DNA of 64,000 nucleotides, taken from NCBI RefSeq assembly GCF_013184805.1, contig NZ_JAATNG010000001.1:62001-126000 (forward strand), given 5' to 3'. Both the position numbers and the translations under genes were made by a program. This document shows, in pieces, positions 18,533 through 27,535 of this stretch. Positions within the stretch are counted from its first letter, which is position 1; each line of letters opens with the position of its first letter. The stretch is from Pseudoruegeria sp. HB172150. Its GTDB lineage: Bacteria > Pseudomonadota > Alphaproteobacteria > Rhodobacterales > Rhodobacteraceae. The notes beneath the pieces were generated by a model. It ran no database searches and was not told the DNA's origin. It saw only the letters and a program-made list of their open reading frames with translations.

Positions 18533-19342
18533 ATGGCCGACCTGTTGCGCAAACCCTTCGGCACGCATGGCAAAGTGCACGAGATCACCCCGCAATCGGC
18601 GGGCTGGCGCTATGTGGGCTTCGGCCTATACCGCCTGCGCGCTGGAGAGACTGCTGCAGAAGTGACGGGCGGACGGGAGGTTATCCTAGTCATGGTCGAG
18701 GGGAAGGCACGGATCACGGCCGCCAGCAAGGACTGGGGCGAGCTTGGCGACCGAATGGACGTGTTCGAGAAGACGCCGCCGCATTGCCTGTACGTGCCCA
18801 ATGGGCAGGACTGGGAGGCGATGGCCACGACCGATTGCGTGATCGCGGTCTGTTCGGCGCCGGGGTATGGCGGGCATGATGCGCGGCGGATCGGACCCGA
18901 CGGCATTGCGCTGACCGAGCGGGGTAAGGGGACCAATACACGGTTCATCAACAACATCGCGATGGAGACCGAGGACTATGCCGACAGCCTGCTGGTGACC
19001 GAGGTGTTTACGCCGGCGGGGCACTGGTCTTCCTACCCGTCGCACCGGCATGACGAGGATGACTTCCCACGCATCACCTACCTGGAGGAGACCTATTACC
19101 ACCGCCTGAACCCCGCCGACGGGTTCGGCATCCAGCGAGTTTACACCGAGGAAGGCGGGCTGGACGAGACCATGGCGGTGTCCGACGGCGACGTGGTGCT
19201 GGTGCCGCGCGGACACCATCCCTGCGGCGCGCCCTACGGGTTCGAGATGTATTACCTAAACGTCATGGCCGGGCCGCTGCGCAAGTGGCGTTTCGTCCCG
19301 GCGGCGAATGTCGAATGGATCATGGAGCGGGACGCAAAATGA
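18533..19342 (+). CDS. iolB: 5-deoxy-glucuronate isomerase
   Basis: A 269-residue bicupin isomerase that converts 5-deoxy-glucuronate to 2-deoxy-5-keto-gluconate, the IolC substrate. The metal-binding stretch SYPSHRHDEDDFPRITYLEE (about 162-181), with its paired His and Glu residues, and the C-terminal VLVPRGHHPCGAPYGFEMYYLN are diagnostic of IolB. ATG 18533 follows AGGGAGATCGAG. The stop overlaps the start of the next TIM-barrel gene (ATGA). Confidence 0.95.
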   Translation: MADLLRKPFGTHGKVHEITPQSAGWRYVGFGLYRLRAGETAAEVTGGREVILVMVEGKARITAASKDWGELGDRMDVFEKTPPHCLYVPNGQDWEAMATTDCVIAVCSAPGYGGHDARRIGPDGIALTERGKGTNTRFINNIAMETEDYADSLLVTEVFTPAGHWSSYPSHRHDEDDFPRITYLEETYYHRLNPADGFGIQRVYTEEGGLDETMAVSDGDVVLVPRGHHPCGAPYGFEMYYLNVMAGPLRKWRFVPAANVEWIMERDAK

Positions 19343-20148
19343 TCTCGCGAGCGCTGAACCAGAAGACGGCGCCGAATCTACCGTTTCCGAAGTTTCTCGA
19401 TCTGGCTAAGTCGCTGGGCTGTGTCGGTGTTGAACCGCGCAACGATTTGGGGCGGCCGTTCTTTGACGGGGCCGCGCCGAAGGAGGCGGCGGAGATGGCG
19501 CGACAGCGGGGACTGCGGTTGCTGGGGCTTAGCGAGGTCTATCCGTTCAACGACTGGAACGACGAGCGGGCGCGTCAGGTGCAGGGCCTGATCGACGTTG
19601 CCCAAGCGGCCGGGGCCGAGACGATCAGCCTGATCCCGCGGGTGGACGGCAAACGGTGCGAGGACGGCGTGCGGCAGCGGGATCTACGCAATGTGATGCG
19701 GCAGGTTCTGCCGATGCTGGAAGGGCGTGACGTGGTGGCACTGATCGAGCCGATCGGGTTTTCAGGCTCGTCGCTCCGACGCAAGGCAGAGCTCGTCGAG
19801 GCGATTGAAGCGGTGGGCGGAACGGAGCAGTTCAAGCTGGTGCATGACACGTTCCAGCATGCGATTGCGGGAGAGACCGAGATATTCTCATTCTGGACGG
19901 GGATTGTGCACATATCGGGGATCTCCGACCCGACGGTGCCGATGGACGAGACGCAGGACGCGCATCGCGTGCTCATCGACGCCGGGGACCGGTGCGGCAA
20001 TGCTGCGCAAGTGAGGGCATTTCTGGATGCGGGGTATTCGGGTGGGTTCTCGTTCGAGTGCACCGACGTTTCAGTTCAGGACTCGCTCAACCGCGAGGCC
20101 GAGATTGCAGCGTCTTTCCGCTACTTGGAGTCGGCGGTGACCGAGTGA
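19339..20148 (+). CDS. IolI-like keto-inositol isomerase / TIM-barrel protein
   Basis: A 269-residue TIM barrel that starts at ATG 19339, overlapping the iolB stop by 4 nt. Features such as ALNQKTAPNLPFPKFLDLAK, FNDWNDERARQ, ALIEPIGF, HDTFQHA, HISGISDP and FSFECTDV match the metal-ligand strands of the IolI branch, which interconverts keto-inositols. It is the last gene of the run and converges on the Ldh-family gene with only a 5-nt gap, so any terminator must lie inside coding sequence. Annotation pipelines often call such proteins hydroxypyruvate isomerase-like. Confidence 0.75.
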   Translation: MISRALNQKTAPNLPFPKFLDLAKSLGCVGVEPRNDLGRPFFDGAAPKEAAEMARQRGLRLLGLSEVYPFNDWNDERARQVQGLIDVAQAAGAETISLIPRVDGKRCEDGVRQRDLRNVMRQVLPMLEGRDVVALIEPIGFSGSSLRRKAELVEAIEAVGGTEQFKLVHDTFQHAIAGETEIFSFWTGIVHISGISDPTVPMDETQDAHRVLIDAGDRCGNAAQVRAFLDAGYSGGFSFECTDVSVQDSLNREAEIAASFRYLESAVTE

Positions 20149-20153
20149 ATGTG

Positions 20154-21206
20154 TCAGGTCGCAATTAAGGGCTCCAGACCAAGTAAAGCCGCCGTCCGAT
20201 TCAGTTCCGCCAGTCGCGTTTCGCCGACATTGACTCCTTCCGTCAGGGCTTGCCGGCGCTTTTGCGCGGCGGCGTCGCCTGGTACTCTGACCGGGCCATT
20301 GGCGGTAGCCGCCGGCGGATTGCTGCGGCAGGCGGCGGCGAGATGGTCGGCCTGTTCCAGGAAGGCGTCGGTGCCGGCGAAAGCGGCCGGATCGATCACC
20401 TGAAGGAACACGCTTTGCGACAGCGGGCCGGGCGCGGTGTTGGCGCGGCCCTTGCCGGAGAGGCCCTGCGTGACGAGTTCCTCGATAATGGCCAGGCCAG
20501 AGCCCTTGTAGCCCTTGGACGTGCCGCCCAGCGGCAGCAGCGTGCCGCCGTGTTCGGTGACCTCGCGCGGGTCGTCCGTGGGCAGGCCCTCTGCCGTCAG
20601 CGCCCAGGCTTCCGGATAGCGTTCGCCCTTTGCGGCCAGCGTCTGCGTCATGGTCGTGGTGGTGATCGAACAGGAAACGTCGACGACAATGGGATCGTCG
20701 CTGGTCGGAAAGCCGACGGCGATTGGATTAGGCGTCAGGAGCGGTTTCGTGCCGCCAAACGGCGCCATTCGGCTGGCGGCGGGGTTGGTTGCGCTGAGCC
20801 GCGTGATCAGGCTGCGCTCGGTGAGTGGGCGCATGAACGCGGCGAGCGCGCAGGTGTGGTGCGCGTTGCGGATCGCCCCGGTGACAACGCCATATTGGGC
20901 GGCGCGTTCGGCGGCCTCTTCGAGAGCTTTCGTAACAAGCCAGGCGCCGGGCAAGGTGCGGCCTTCCCAGACGAAGGTGGCGCCGCGGTCGCTGACAATA
21001 TCGAAGCTGCCCTGTCCGTTCAGATTGCCAGTTTCGAGCTCCTTGAGATACCAGGAGACCAGGCCGGCGCCGTGGGTATCGCGCCCGAGCATATCTCCTT
21101 CTACCAACACCTCAGCCGTGACCCGTGCCTTGTCGGTCTCCATACCCGCGGCCTGCAGGATAGCGGCGACAAAGTTGGTCAGGTCATCAGTGGCGATAAG
21201 GGGCAT
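20154..21206 (-). CDS. Ldh-family NAD(P)-dependent malate/L-lactate-type oxidoreductase
   Basis: A 350-residue member of the Ldh2/MDH2 family, which is unrelated to classical MDH. DTHGAGLVSWYL (about 43-54) and the catalytic His in NAHHTCALAAFM (about 115) are present, as are NPIAVGFPTSD and GGTSKGYKGSGLAII. Family members reduce 2-oxo acids or ketols, for example ureidoglycolate, 2,3-diketogulonate or delta-1-piperidine-2-carboxylate. The gene lies in a minus-strand group with a GntR regulator and a 2-hydroxyacid dehydrogenase, which suggests hydroxy/oxo acid metabolism. Substrate unknown. Confidence 0.87.
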   Translation of the reverse strand: MPLIATDDLTNFVAAILQAAGMETDKARVTAEVLVEGDMLGRDTHGAGLVSWYLKELETGNLNGQGSFDIVSDRGATFVWEGRTLPGAWLVTKALEEAAERAAQYGVVTGAIRNAHHTCALAAFMRPLTERSLITRLSATNPAASRMAPFGGTKPLLTPNPIAVGFPTSDDPIVVDVSCSITTTTMTQTLAAKGERYPEAWALTAEGLPTDDPREVTEHGGTLLPLGGTSKGYKGSGLAIIEELVTQGLSGKGRANTAPGPLSQSVFLQVIDPAAFAGTDAFLEQADHLAAACRSNPPAATANGPVRVPGDAAAQKRRQALTEGVNVGETRLAELNRTAALLGLEPLIAT

Positions 21207-21276
21207 TGGGCAGGTTCCTTGTTGTTTGGGTATGCGTGACCCTGCCGCGGTTTACGCGGGAGCAAGTTGTCGGCGG

Positions 21277-22011
21277 TCAGGAACCATCGTTGCCGACGCC
21301 CTGGATGAACGCGATGCTGCGGGTCAGGTGCATGCGCATAGCGTTGCGGGCCGCGTCGACATTGGCTTTTTCAATGGCCTCGACGATGGCGGCGTGTTCT
21401 GCGACCGACGCAGTTAGGTTCCTATCGGACGCGTCCTGGCCGGGAACAGGAATGGCCATCCTCAGCCGCGGGATCAGAAGAGGGCCGAGATATTCCAGCA
21501 GGTCGAGGATGTATGTGTTGCCCGAGGCCGCTGCGATGGAAAGGTGAAACCGCAAGTCCGCTTGCGGCATTCCGGTTTTGTCAGCGACGGCCAGCTTGTA
21601 GGCTTCTTTTGCATTCTGGATGGCCGTGAGCTGCATGTCATCGCGGCGCTCGGCCGCAAGCGCTGCCGCGACGAGTTCGACGCCCATCCGCAGTTCCATG
21701 ATGGCGATCACGTCTTGTTTGATTGCGCCGAACGCGCCGGGGATTTCGAATCCGTGTGTCGGGAGCGCGGTGCCGAGGACCACGAAGCTTCCATTCGGCA
21801 GTTCCCGTATCTGGCCGCGGGAGACCAGTATTTCCAGTGCGCGGTCAATGACGCCGAGGCTGGTCACGAACTCGCCGGCGAGCGCGTCGCGGTCGGGGAG
21901 CTTGGCGCCTTCGGGTATAGCGCCGGACGCGATCCGTTCATCCAGGTGGCGTGCGACCTCGGTGGCCAGCTTGTGCATCCAGAGGGCACGTCGTGACAGA
22001 CCGCTCGACAT
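21277..22011 (-). CDS. GntR-family transcriptional regulator (FadR/FCD subfamily)
   Basis: A 244-residue regulator: an N-terminal winged helix (about 12-78, with GAIPEGAKLPDRDALAGEF then RALEILVSRGQIRELPNGSFVV) and a C-terminal all-helical FCD domain (about 95-235, with MELRMGVELVAAALAAERR and ADLRFHLSIAAASGN, whose His/Asp would bind a metal and a carboxylate ligand). ATG 22011 lies immediately before the stop of the DUF475 gene. It probably controls the flanking minus-strand genes in response to an organic acid. Confidence 0.88.
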   Translation of the reverse strand: MSSGLSRRALWMHKLATEVARHLDERIASGAIPEGAKLPDRDALAGEFVTSLGVIDRALEILVSRGQIRELPNGSFVVLGTALPTHGFEIPGAFGAIKQDVIAIMELRMGVELVAAALAAERRDDMQLTAIQNAKEAYKLAVADKTGMPQADLRFHLSIAAASGNTYILDLLEYLGPLLIPRLRMAIPVPGQDASDRNLTASVAEHAAIVEAIEKANVDAARNAMRMHLTRSIAFIQGVGNDGS

Positions 22012-23052
22012 CTAGACACTGCCTTCCCGCCGGTTGTGGCGGATCGAGGCCACCAGTGCCCAGCCGATAAGGCAGGCGCCGATCAGGCCAGTCACCATTT
22101 CCGGCACGTGGAGCAGTGACTGGAGATACATGATGATAGCCAACACGAGGATCGAGTAGAACGCACCATGTTCGAGATACCGAAACTCGGCGAGGGTGCC
22201 TTTCTCGACCAGAAGGATCGTCATCGAGCGGACGTAAAAGGCGCCGATCCCCAGACCGATGGCGATCAGGAACAGGTTCTGGGTCAGCGCGAAGGCCCCG
22301 ATCACGCCGTCGAAACTGAACGAGGCGTCGAGCACTTCGAGATAGAGGAATGCGCCGAGCCCGCCCTTGGCGGCGACGTCCATCGTTTCGTCGGCCCTGT
22401 CCAGGACCTGCCCGAGCACATCGACCGCGAGGAAGGTCACCAGCCCGCAGATGGCGGCAAACAGGAAGGCCTGGCCCTGTGGAGCGGGCAGCATCAGTGT
22501 GAAGACGATCGCGAGCACAAGGACGACGGCGATTTCCAACCCTCGAATGTTGGCGCCTGCGCGCATGCGTTCTTCGATGCCGCGAAACCAGTCGACGTCC
22601 TTCTCCTGATCGATGAAATAGGTGAGGGCGACCATCATCAGGAATGTGCCGCCAAAGGCCGCGATTGAAATGTGCGCCTCATGCATCAGGCGGGCGTACT
22701 CGCGCGGTTCCGCTGCGGCCAGCACCAGCGCCGACCACGGATCGATGCGGCCGGCGACGGAGACGACGGCGAGCGGAAAGACGATGCGCATGCCGAAGAC
22801 GGCGATAGCGATGCCCCAGGTCAGGAACCGGCGCTGCCAGGCCGGTTCCATGTCCTTCAGCTTGTTGGCGTTGACGATGGCGTTGTCGAAGCTGAGGGAG
22901 ATTTCCAGAACTGACAGGACTGCAGCGATCATCAGGAAGGAAACCGCGCCGCCGAGCGTGCCGGACGAATGGTACCCGAGCCAGAACGACAGCAGCAGGC
23001 CGAGCATGGTAAATGCGAGGGGCCAGCGAAAATATGCGAAGAACTGACTCAT
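22012..23052 (-). CDS. DUF475 (TerC-like) integral membrane protein
   Basis: A 346-residue inner-membrane protein with about nine hydrophobic segments. Two similar acidic membrane motifs, SLSFDNAIVNANKLKDM (about 53-69) and ASFSFDGVIGAFALTQN (about 243-259), mark the DUF475 branch of the TerC superfamily. Related proteins move manganese or calcium or act in tellurite-type stress complexes. No tellurium or metal gene is adjacent, so its role here is unknown. It sits between the 2-hydroxyacid dehydrogenase gene and the GntR gene, with gaps of 15 and 0 nt, so it is probably co-transcribed. Confidence 0.85.
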   Translation of the reverse strand: MSQFFAYFRWPLAFTMLGLLLSFWLGYHSSGTLGGAVSFLMIAAVLSVLEISLSFDNAIVNANKLKDMEPAWQRRFLTWGIAIAVFGMRIVFPLAVVSVAGRIDPWSALVLAAAEPREYARLMHEAHISIAAFGGTFLMMVALTYFIDQEKDVDWFRGIEERMRAGANIRGLEIAVVLVLAIVFTLMLPAPQGQAFLFAAICGLVTFLAVDVLGQVLDRADETMDVAAKGGLGAFLYLEVLDASFSFDGVIGAFALTQNLFLIAIGLGIGAFYVRSMTILLVEKGTLAEFRYLEHGAFYSILVLAIIMYLQSLLHVPEMVTGLIGACLIGWALVASIRHNRREGSV

Positions 23053-23067
23053 GGCCGGGTCCGGGGA

Positions 23068-24018
23068 TCAGGCAAGCGAGTAGACCGGCGTGAGCAGGTC
23101 CCGCTTGGCGAAGTAAGCCGCGAGATTGTCGACGACGAGCTGCGCCATCGCGTCCCGTGTTTCGACTGTTCCGCTGGCGTGGTGCGGGTAAAGCGTAACG
23201 TTCGGCAGCGAAGTGAGCGCCGGCTCGGGGTTCGGTTCGTTGAGAAAGACATCGAGCCCTGCATTTCCCAGCCTGCCCGAGCGCAGTGCGTCGATCATGG
23301 CCAGCTCATCGACGACGGAGCCGCGCGCCACGTTGATCAGGGTGCCATCGGGGCCGAGAGCGTCGAGGACCTCGGCACTAATCATGCCGCGGGTTTCTTC
23401 GCCGCCAGGAACGATGACGACGAGGATGTCGGCCCAGTCCGCAAGTGACCGGACATCGGGAAAGAAGGTGTGTTCGACCGCCTTGCGGGAGCGGGAGGTG
23501 TATCCGATGTCGAGGCCGAGCGGGGTGAAGCGCTGCGCGATGGCGGTGCCGATCTTGCCGAGGCCGACTATGCCCGCGCGTTTGCCCTTGATTGCGGACA
23601 TGAGGGGAAACATGCCGTCGCGAGCCCAGTCGCCTGATTCAACATAGGCATGTGCGGCCACAAGTCGGCGGCGGGCCGCCAGCGTAAGCATCAGAGCGAC
23701 GTCGGCCACGTCATCGAGCAGGGCGTCCGAAGAATTGGTGAACCAGATGCCGCGCGACTTGAGGGCGTCGACGTCAATCGACTCGAAGCCGGCAGAGGAA
23801 CAGGCAACGATCCTGAGATTGGGCAGATGTTTCAGATGCTCCACCGTAAGCGGGGCATGGCCGTTGGTTGCGATGGCTTCGCACGACGGTCCGTAGCGTT
23901 CGAGAAACTCGCCCTTGTCCTCGGCCTCGTCGTAGCGGTGGAGCGTATAGGCCGCCTCGAGCTGCTCCATGGCCTTGGGCCGAACCGGGTACATGACTAG
24001 AACATCGGGTTTGGTCAT
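23068..24018 (-). CDS. D-isomer-specific 2-hydroxyacid dehydrogenase
   Basis: A 316-residue NAD(P)-dependent enzyme reducing 2-oxo acids such as glyoxylate or hydroxypyruvate. The Rossmann motif GIVGLGKIGTAIAQRF (about 147-162) is followed by the catalytic Arg in INVARGSVVDE (about 230), Glu in LDVFLNEPNPEP and His in VTLYPHHASGTV (about 280). I chose ATG 24018, which overlaps the ABC ATPase stop by 4 nt. Longer in-frame starts run antisense-like through the ATPase gene and lack family sequence. Tail position in a peptide/opine transporter operon suggests it works on the imported compound or its product. Confidence 0.88.
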   Translation of the reverse strand: MTKPDVLVMYPVRPKAMEQLEAAYTLHRYDEAEDKGEFLERYGPSCEAIATNGHAPLTVEHLKHLPNLRIVACSSAGFESIDVDALKSRGIWFTNSSDALLDDVADVALMLTLAARRRLVAAHAYVESGDWARDGMFPLMSAIKGKRAGIVGLGKIGTAIAQRFTPLGLDIGYTSRSRKAVEHTFFPDVRSLADWADILVVIVPGGEETRGMISAEVLDALGPDGTLINVARGSVVDELAMIDALRSGRLGNAGLDVFLNEPNPEPALTSLPNVTLYPHHASGTVETRDAMAQLVVDNLAAYFAKRDLLTPVYSLA

Positions 24019-25646
24019 ACCGCTTCTTCCTGTAGCTGGTGCCGTGCGCGGCGGCGCTCGGCCTGAACGTCCGGGTCCGGATCCAGCGACGCCGCCATGA
24101 GGTTGCGCGTGTAGTCCATCCGCGGATTGTCGAAGATCTGGGCGACCGGTCCCTGTTCGACGATCCGGCCGCTTTGCATCACGACGACCCGGTGCGCGAA
24201 GTCGCGGACAAGCGGGAGATCGTGGGCAATGAAGAGGTAGCTGAGGCCCATGTCCTGTTGCAGCTTGTTGAGCAGGTCGATGACCTGCGCCTGAACTGAG
24301 ACGTCGAGGGCCGAGACCGCCTCGTCGCAGACGACGAGTTTCGGTTCCAGTGCAAGGGCCCGGGCGATGGCGATGCGCTGCCGCTGGCCGCCGGAGAACT
24401 GGTGCGGATAGCGGTGCATATGCCCGGCTTCGAGGCCGACCTGTTCGAGCAGTTCGCACACCCGGTTCTTCCACTTCGCCTTTGGCAGGATTTCGGGATG
24501 GATGGCGAATGCCTCTGACACGATGTCGTAGACCGACATGCGCGGGTTCAGGGATTGCGTCGGGTCCTGGAAGACCATCTGGATCTCGCGTCGAAGCTCG
24601 AACAGCTCGCTTGCGGTCATCTTGACCAGATCGCGGCCGTGATAGAGCGCCTCGCCCGAGGTCGCGTCCTCCAGCCGGAGGAGCGTCTTGGCCAGTGTCG
24701 ATTTGCCTGAGCCGCTTTCACCGACGATGGCGACGGTTTCGCCGGGCAGGACGGTCAGGCTGGCATCCTCCAGCGCGACGAAGCCGCCGAAATGCTTGGT
24801 CAGCCCGTTGATCTCCATCATCGGCTTAATGCCGGTGCCGAGAGGTGCGGCCATCTCGCCCGTGCCGGGAATCGCGCCGATCAGCTTTTTTGTGTAGGGA
24901 TGTTTCGGCGCGCGGTAGACCTGTGCCGCGCTGCCGGTTTCCACGATCTGCCCGCTGTTCATCACCACCACCCGGTCCGCCACTTCGGCGACCACGCCAA
25001 GATCGTGGGTGATGAGCAGGAGGCCCATGCCGGTTTCCTGCTGCAGTTCTTCCAGCAGCGCAAGGATCTGAGCCTGAACGGTCACGTCGAGCGCCGTCGT
25101 CGGCTCGTCGGCGATCAGGATATCCGGCTTGAGCGCCAGCGCCATCGCGATCATGATCCGCTGCCTCTGGCCGCCGGAAAACTGGTGCGGGTAGGCGTCG
25201 ATCTTGTTCTCGAAGTCCGGTATGCCGACACGCTGCAAGAGTTCCAGGCAGCGGGCCCGCGCCTTGTCCTTCGGGACGTCGTGCGCGGTCATGATCTCTT
25301 CAATCTGGAAGCCGATTGTGTAAACCGGGTTCAGATGGCTGAGCGGGTCCTGGAAGATCATCGCGATGCGCTTGCCGTTTAGCTGACGCCGCGCTTCGGC
25401 GTTCATTTTCAGCAGGTTTTTTCCGTCGAACAGGATCTCGCCCGATACGATCTGGCCCGGGGGGCAGTCGATCAGGTTCATGATCGCGCTGGCGGAGACC
25501 GATTTGCCCGATCCGCTTTCGCCGAGGATCGCGAGACATTCGCCGCGGTCGAGGTGCCAGCTGACATCACGGACGGCGTGAACGGTTCCGCGCACCGTGT
25601 GGAAATCGACGGAGAGGCCGCGGACTTCGAGGAGATGATCAGGCAT
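24015..25646 (-). CDS. fused dipeptide/opine ABC transporter ATPase (DppD-DppF type)
   Basis: A 543-residue protein with two complete nucleotide-binding domains. NBD1 has [31 protein letters not shown] and [15 protein letters not shown]2 has [32 protein letters not shown] and [12 protein letters not shown]. It combines what DppD and DppF do separately. The start is ATG 25646 ([11 protein letters not shown]), overlapping the upstream permease by 8 nt. It energises import with the two permeases and the binding protein encoded upstream on the same strand. Confidence 0.92.
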   Translation of the reverse strand: MPDHLLEVRGLSVDFHTVRGTVHAVRDVSWHLDRGECLAILGESGSGKSVSASAIMNLIDCPPGQIVSGEILFDGKNLLKMNAEARRQLNGKRIAMIFQDPLSHLNPVYTIGFQIEEIMTAHDVPKDKARARCLELLQRVGIPDFENKIDAYPHQFSGGQRQRIMIAMALALKPDILIADEPTTALDVTVQAQILALLEELQQETGMGLLLITHDLGVVAEVADRVVVMNSGQIVETGSAAQVYRAPKHPYTKKLIGAIPGTGEMAAPLGTGIKPMMEINGLTKHFGGFVALEDASLTVLPGETVAIVGESGSGKSTLAKTLLRLEDATSGEALYHGRDLVKMTASELFELRREIQMVFQDPTQSLNPRMSVYDIVSEAFAIHPEILPKAKWKNRVCELLEQVGLEAGHMHRYPHQFSGGQRQRIAIARALALEPKLVVCDEAVSALDVSVQAQVIDLLNKLQQDMGLSYLFIAHDLPLVRDFAHRVVVMQSGRIVEQGPVAQIFDNPRMDYTRNLMAASLDPDPDVQAERRRARHQLQEEAV

Positions 25647-26559
25647 TTTTCTGCCTCGGGGTTTCCAGTCTCCACCGCTGGACCGGATCAAGCGCGGTGC
25701 GCATCCAGTTCGACAGAAGGTTGAGGCTGAGTGTTGTCAGAATGATTGCGAGGCCGGGCCAGAACGACAGCCACCATGCAGTTGTCAGGTAGGGGCGGCC
25801 CTGGCTGACCATGAGACCCCAGGTAATCTCGGGCGGCTGGATGCCGATGCCGAGGAAGGACAGGGAGCTTTCGGCCAGCATGACGAAGGCGAAGTCGAGC
25901 GTCGCGATGGTCACGAGCGTGGGGAACACGACCGGCAGGATATGGCGGAACACGATCCGGTTGGTCGAGGCTCCCATGACCTGGGCGGCCTGGACGAACA
26001 TGCGCTCGCGCACCTCCAGCACCTCGGCGCGCGAGGTGCGGAGGTAGACGGGAATGCGCGTGATTGCGAGCACCACGATCAGGTTCCCGACCGAAGGTGC
26101 AAGCATGTAGAGCACGATGACCGCCAGCAGCAGCGACGGGAAGGACATGATCACGTCGGCGAGCCGCATGATGATCTGGCTGGCCATGCGGGAGGAATAG
26201 CCTGCGATCAGCCCCAGGGTGGTTCCGATTGCCATCGAGCAGATGACCGCGCCGGTGGCGATGAACATGGTGTTCCGGGCCGCCACGATGATCCGTGCGA
26301 AGAGCGGACGGCCGAGCGCGTCGCCGCCCAGCCACATCGTCCAGTGCAGCGAGAAATCGAACGGCGCCGCGTTGCGGCCGCGCAGGTTCTGCTTGGTGGC
26401 GATATCTTCGAGCAGGGTCGGACCGAAGAGCGCGCAGAGAATCACCACCAGCAGGAAGACGGCGGCGCAGAACGCGAACTTGTCGCGCCAGAGCATGCGC
26501 AGGATGCTTACCCAAGCGGGCGGTGCATCGGCGACGAAGGTCTGTTCGGACAGGGCCAT
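25639..26559 (-). CDS. dipeptide/opine ABC transporter permease (DppC type)
   Basis: A 306-residue permease with an N-terminal OppC-N region (FCAAVFLLVVILCALFGP) and about five further helices. The EAA loop reads AAQVMGASTNRIVFRHILP (about 190-208), and the C-terminus has the DppC mark LSFLGIGIQPPEITWGLMVSQG. It pairs with the DppB-type permease encoded 4 nt upstream. Confidence 0.92.
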   Translation of the reverse strand: MALSEQTFVADAPPAWVSILRMLWRDKFAFCAAVFLLVVILCALFGPTLLEDIATKQNLRGRNAAPFDFSLHWTMWLGGDALGRPLFARIIVAARNTMFIATGAVICSMAIGTTLGLIAGYSSRMASQIIMRLADVIMSFPSLLLAVIVLYMLAPSVGNLIVVLAITRIPVYLRTSRAEVLEVRERMFVQAAQVMGASTNRIVFRHILPVVFPTLVTIATLDFAFVMLAESSLSFLGIGIQPPEITWGLMVSQGRPYLTTAWWLSFWPGLAIILTTLSLNLLSNWMRTALDPVQRWRLETPRQKNA

Positions 26560-26563
26560 TGCC

Positions 26564-27478
26564 TTAATACCTGATGCGGGGATCGAGCACCGCGTAGAGG
26601 ATGTCGATCAGGATGTTCATGACGAAGATGGCGACGGCGGTGACGAAGATGGCGGCCATCACTACCGCGAAGTCGCGCTGCAGGATCGAGTCGATCATCA
26701 GCTTGCCGACGCCGGGAAATCCGAAGATGGTTTCCACCACGACGGCACCGTTCAGGAGCGAAGCTGCCTGATCGCCGATCACCGTGATCACCGGCAGCAT
26801 CGCGTTGCGGAGCGCGTGGACGAAGATGATCGGGCGGTTCCGGACGCCCTTGGCACGTGCGGTTTTGACGTAGGCAGAGCTGAGGGCGGTGATCATCGAG
26901 CCACGCACGACCTGCACGATCAGTCCGAAGGGCCGGATGAACAGCACCCCGATGGGAAGGATCCAGTGCAGGACCGTTCCGGTTCCAGATGTCGGCACCC
27001 AGCCGAGATGGACCGAGAAAACGACGATGGCGACGATCGCGATCCAGAAGTCCGGCGCGCTGGCGCCAATCAGAGAGCAGAACGTGGCTATCCGGTCGAA
27101 GAAGCCGCCGACGTGATAGGCAGCCAGCGAACCGAGGACGATGGCCGATCCCGTCACCAGCGTCATGGTGATGATGGCGAGTTGCAGCGTCCACACAAAG
27201 GCGCGGAGCACGGCATCGAGCGCGGGTTCAGCGCGGCGGATCGACATGCCGAAGTCGAACTGGACGAGGTCGGACATGTAGTGGAAGAACTGCACGATCA
27301 GCGGGTCGTTGAGGCCGTGGATTTCACGGAACCGGTCCCGGCTTTCCTGAGAGGCGTCGACAGGCAGGTAGAGATTGGTGGGATCGCCGGTCAGCCGCGA
27401 CAGGAAGAAGACCAGGATGATCAGACCGATCAGGGAGATGGCACTTGCGATGGCTCGCTTGCCCAGGAACGATTTCAT
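26564..27478 (-). CDS. dipeptide/opine ABC transporter permease (DppB type)
   Basis: A 304-residue inner-membrane protein with six predicted helices, an N-terminal FFLSRLTGDPTNLYLP segment and an EAA loop reading TARAKGVRNRPIIFVHALR (about 190-208). The C-terminal FGFPGVGKLMIDSILQRDF is typical of DppB/OppB. It follows the binding-protein gene after 57 nt, which contain a strong stem-loop. Confidence 0.92.
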   Translation of the reverse strand: MKSFLGKRAIASAISLIGLIILVFFLSRLTGDPTNLYLPVDASQESRDRFREIHGLNDPLIVQFFHYMSDLVQFDFGMSIRRAEPALDAVLRAFVWTLQLAIITMTLVTGSAIVLGSLAAYHVGGFFDRIATFCSLIGASAPDFWIAIVAIVVFSVHLGWVPTSGTGTVLHWILPIGVLFIRPFGLIVQVVRGSMITALSSAYVKTARAKGVRNRPIIFVHALRNAMLPVITVIGDQAASLLNGAVVVETIFGFPGVGKLMIDSILQRDFAVVMAAIFVTAVAIFVMNILIDILYAVLDPRIRY

Positions 27479-27502
27479 GATGGCCCCGTGTAGTTACGTC
27501 CC

Positions 27503-27524
27503 GGGGGCGGACCATTCCGCCCCC
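27503..27524 (-). promoter_or_regulatory. intercistronic stem-loop between binding-protein and permease genes
   Basis: GGGGGCGGA and TCCGCCCCC form a perfect 9-bp stem around a CCAT loop. Three more pairs follow after a single mismatch. It lies 11 nt after the binding-protein stop in the direction of transcription. With no T-run it is likely to stabilise upstream mRNA or reduce readthrough into the permease genes. Confidence 0.6.
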
Positions 27525-27535
27525 AGGAATTTCAA

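Noticed and set aside
26219-27493. 424-codon plus-strand frame over the Dpp permeases
   Set aside because: His/Asp/Gly-rich antisense shadow of two clear permease genes.
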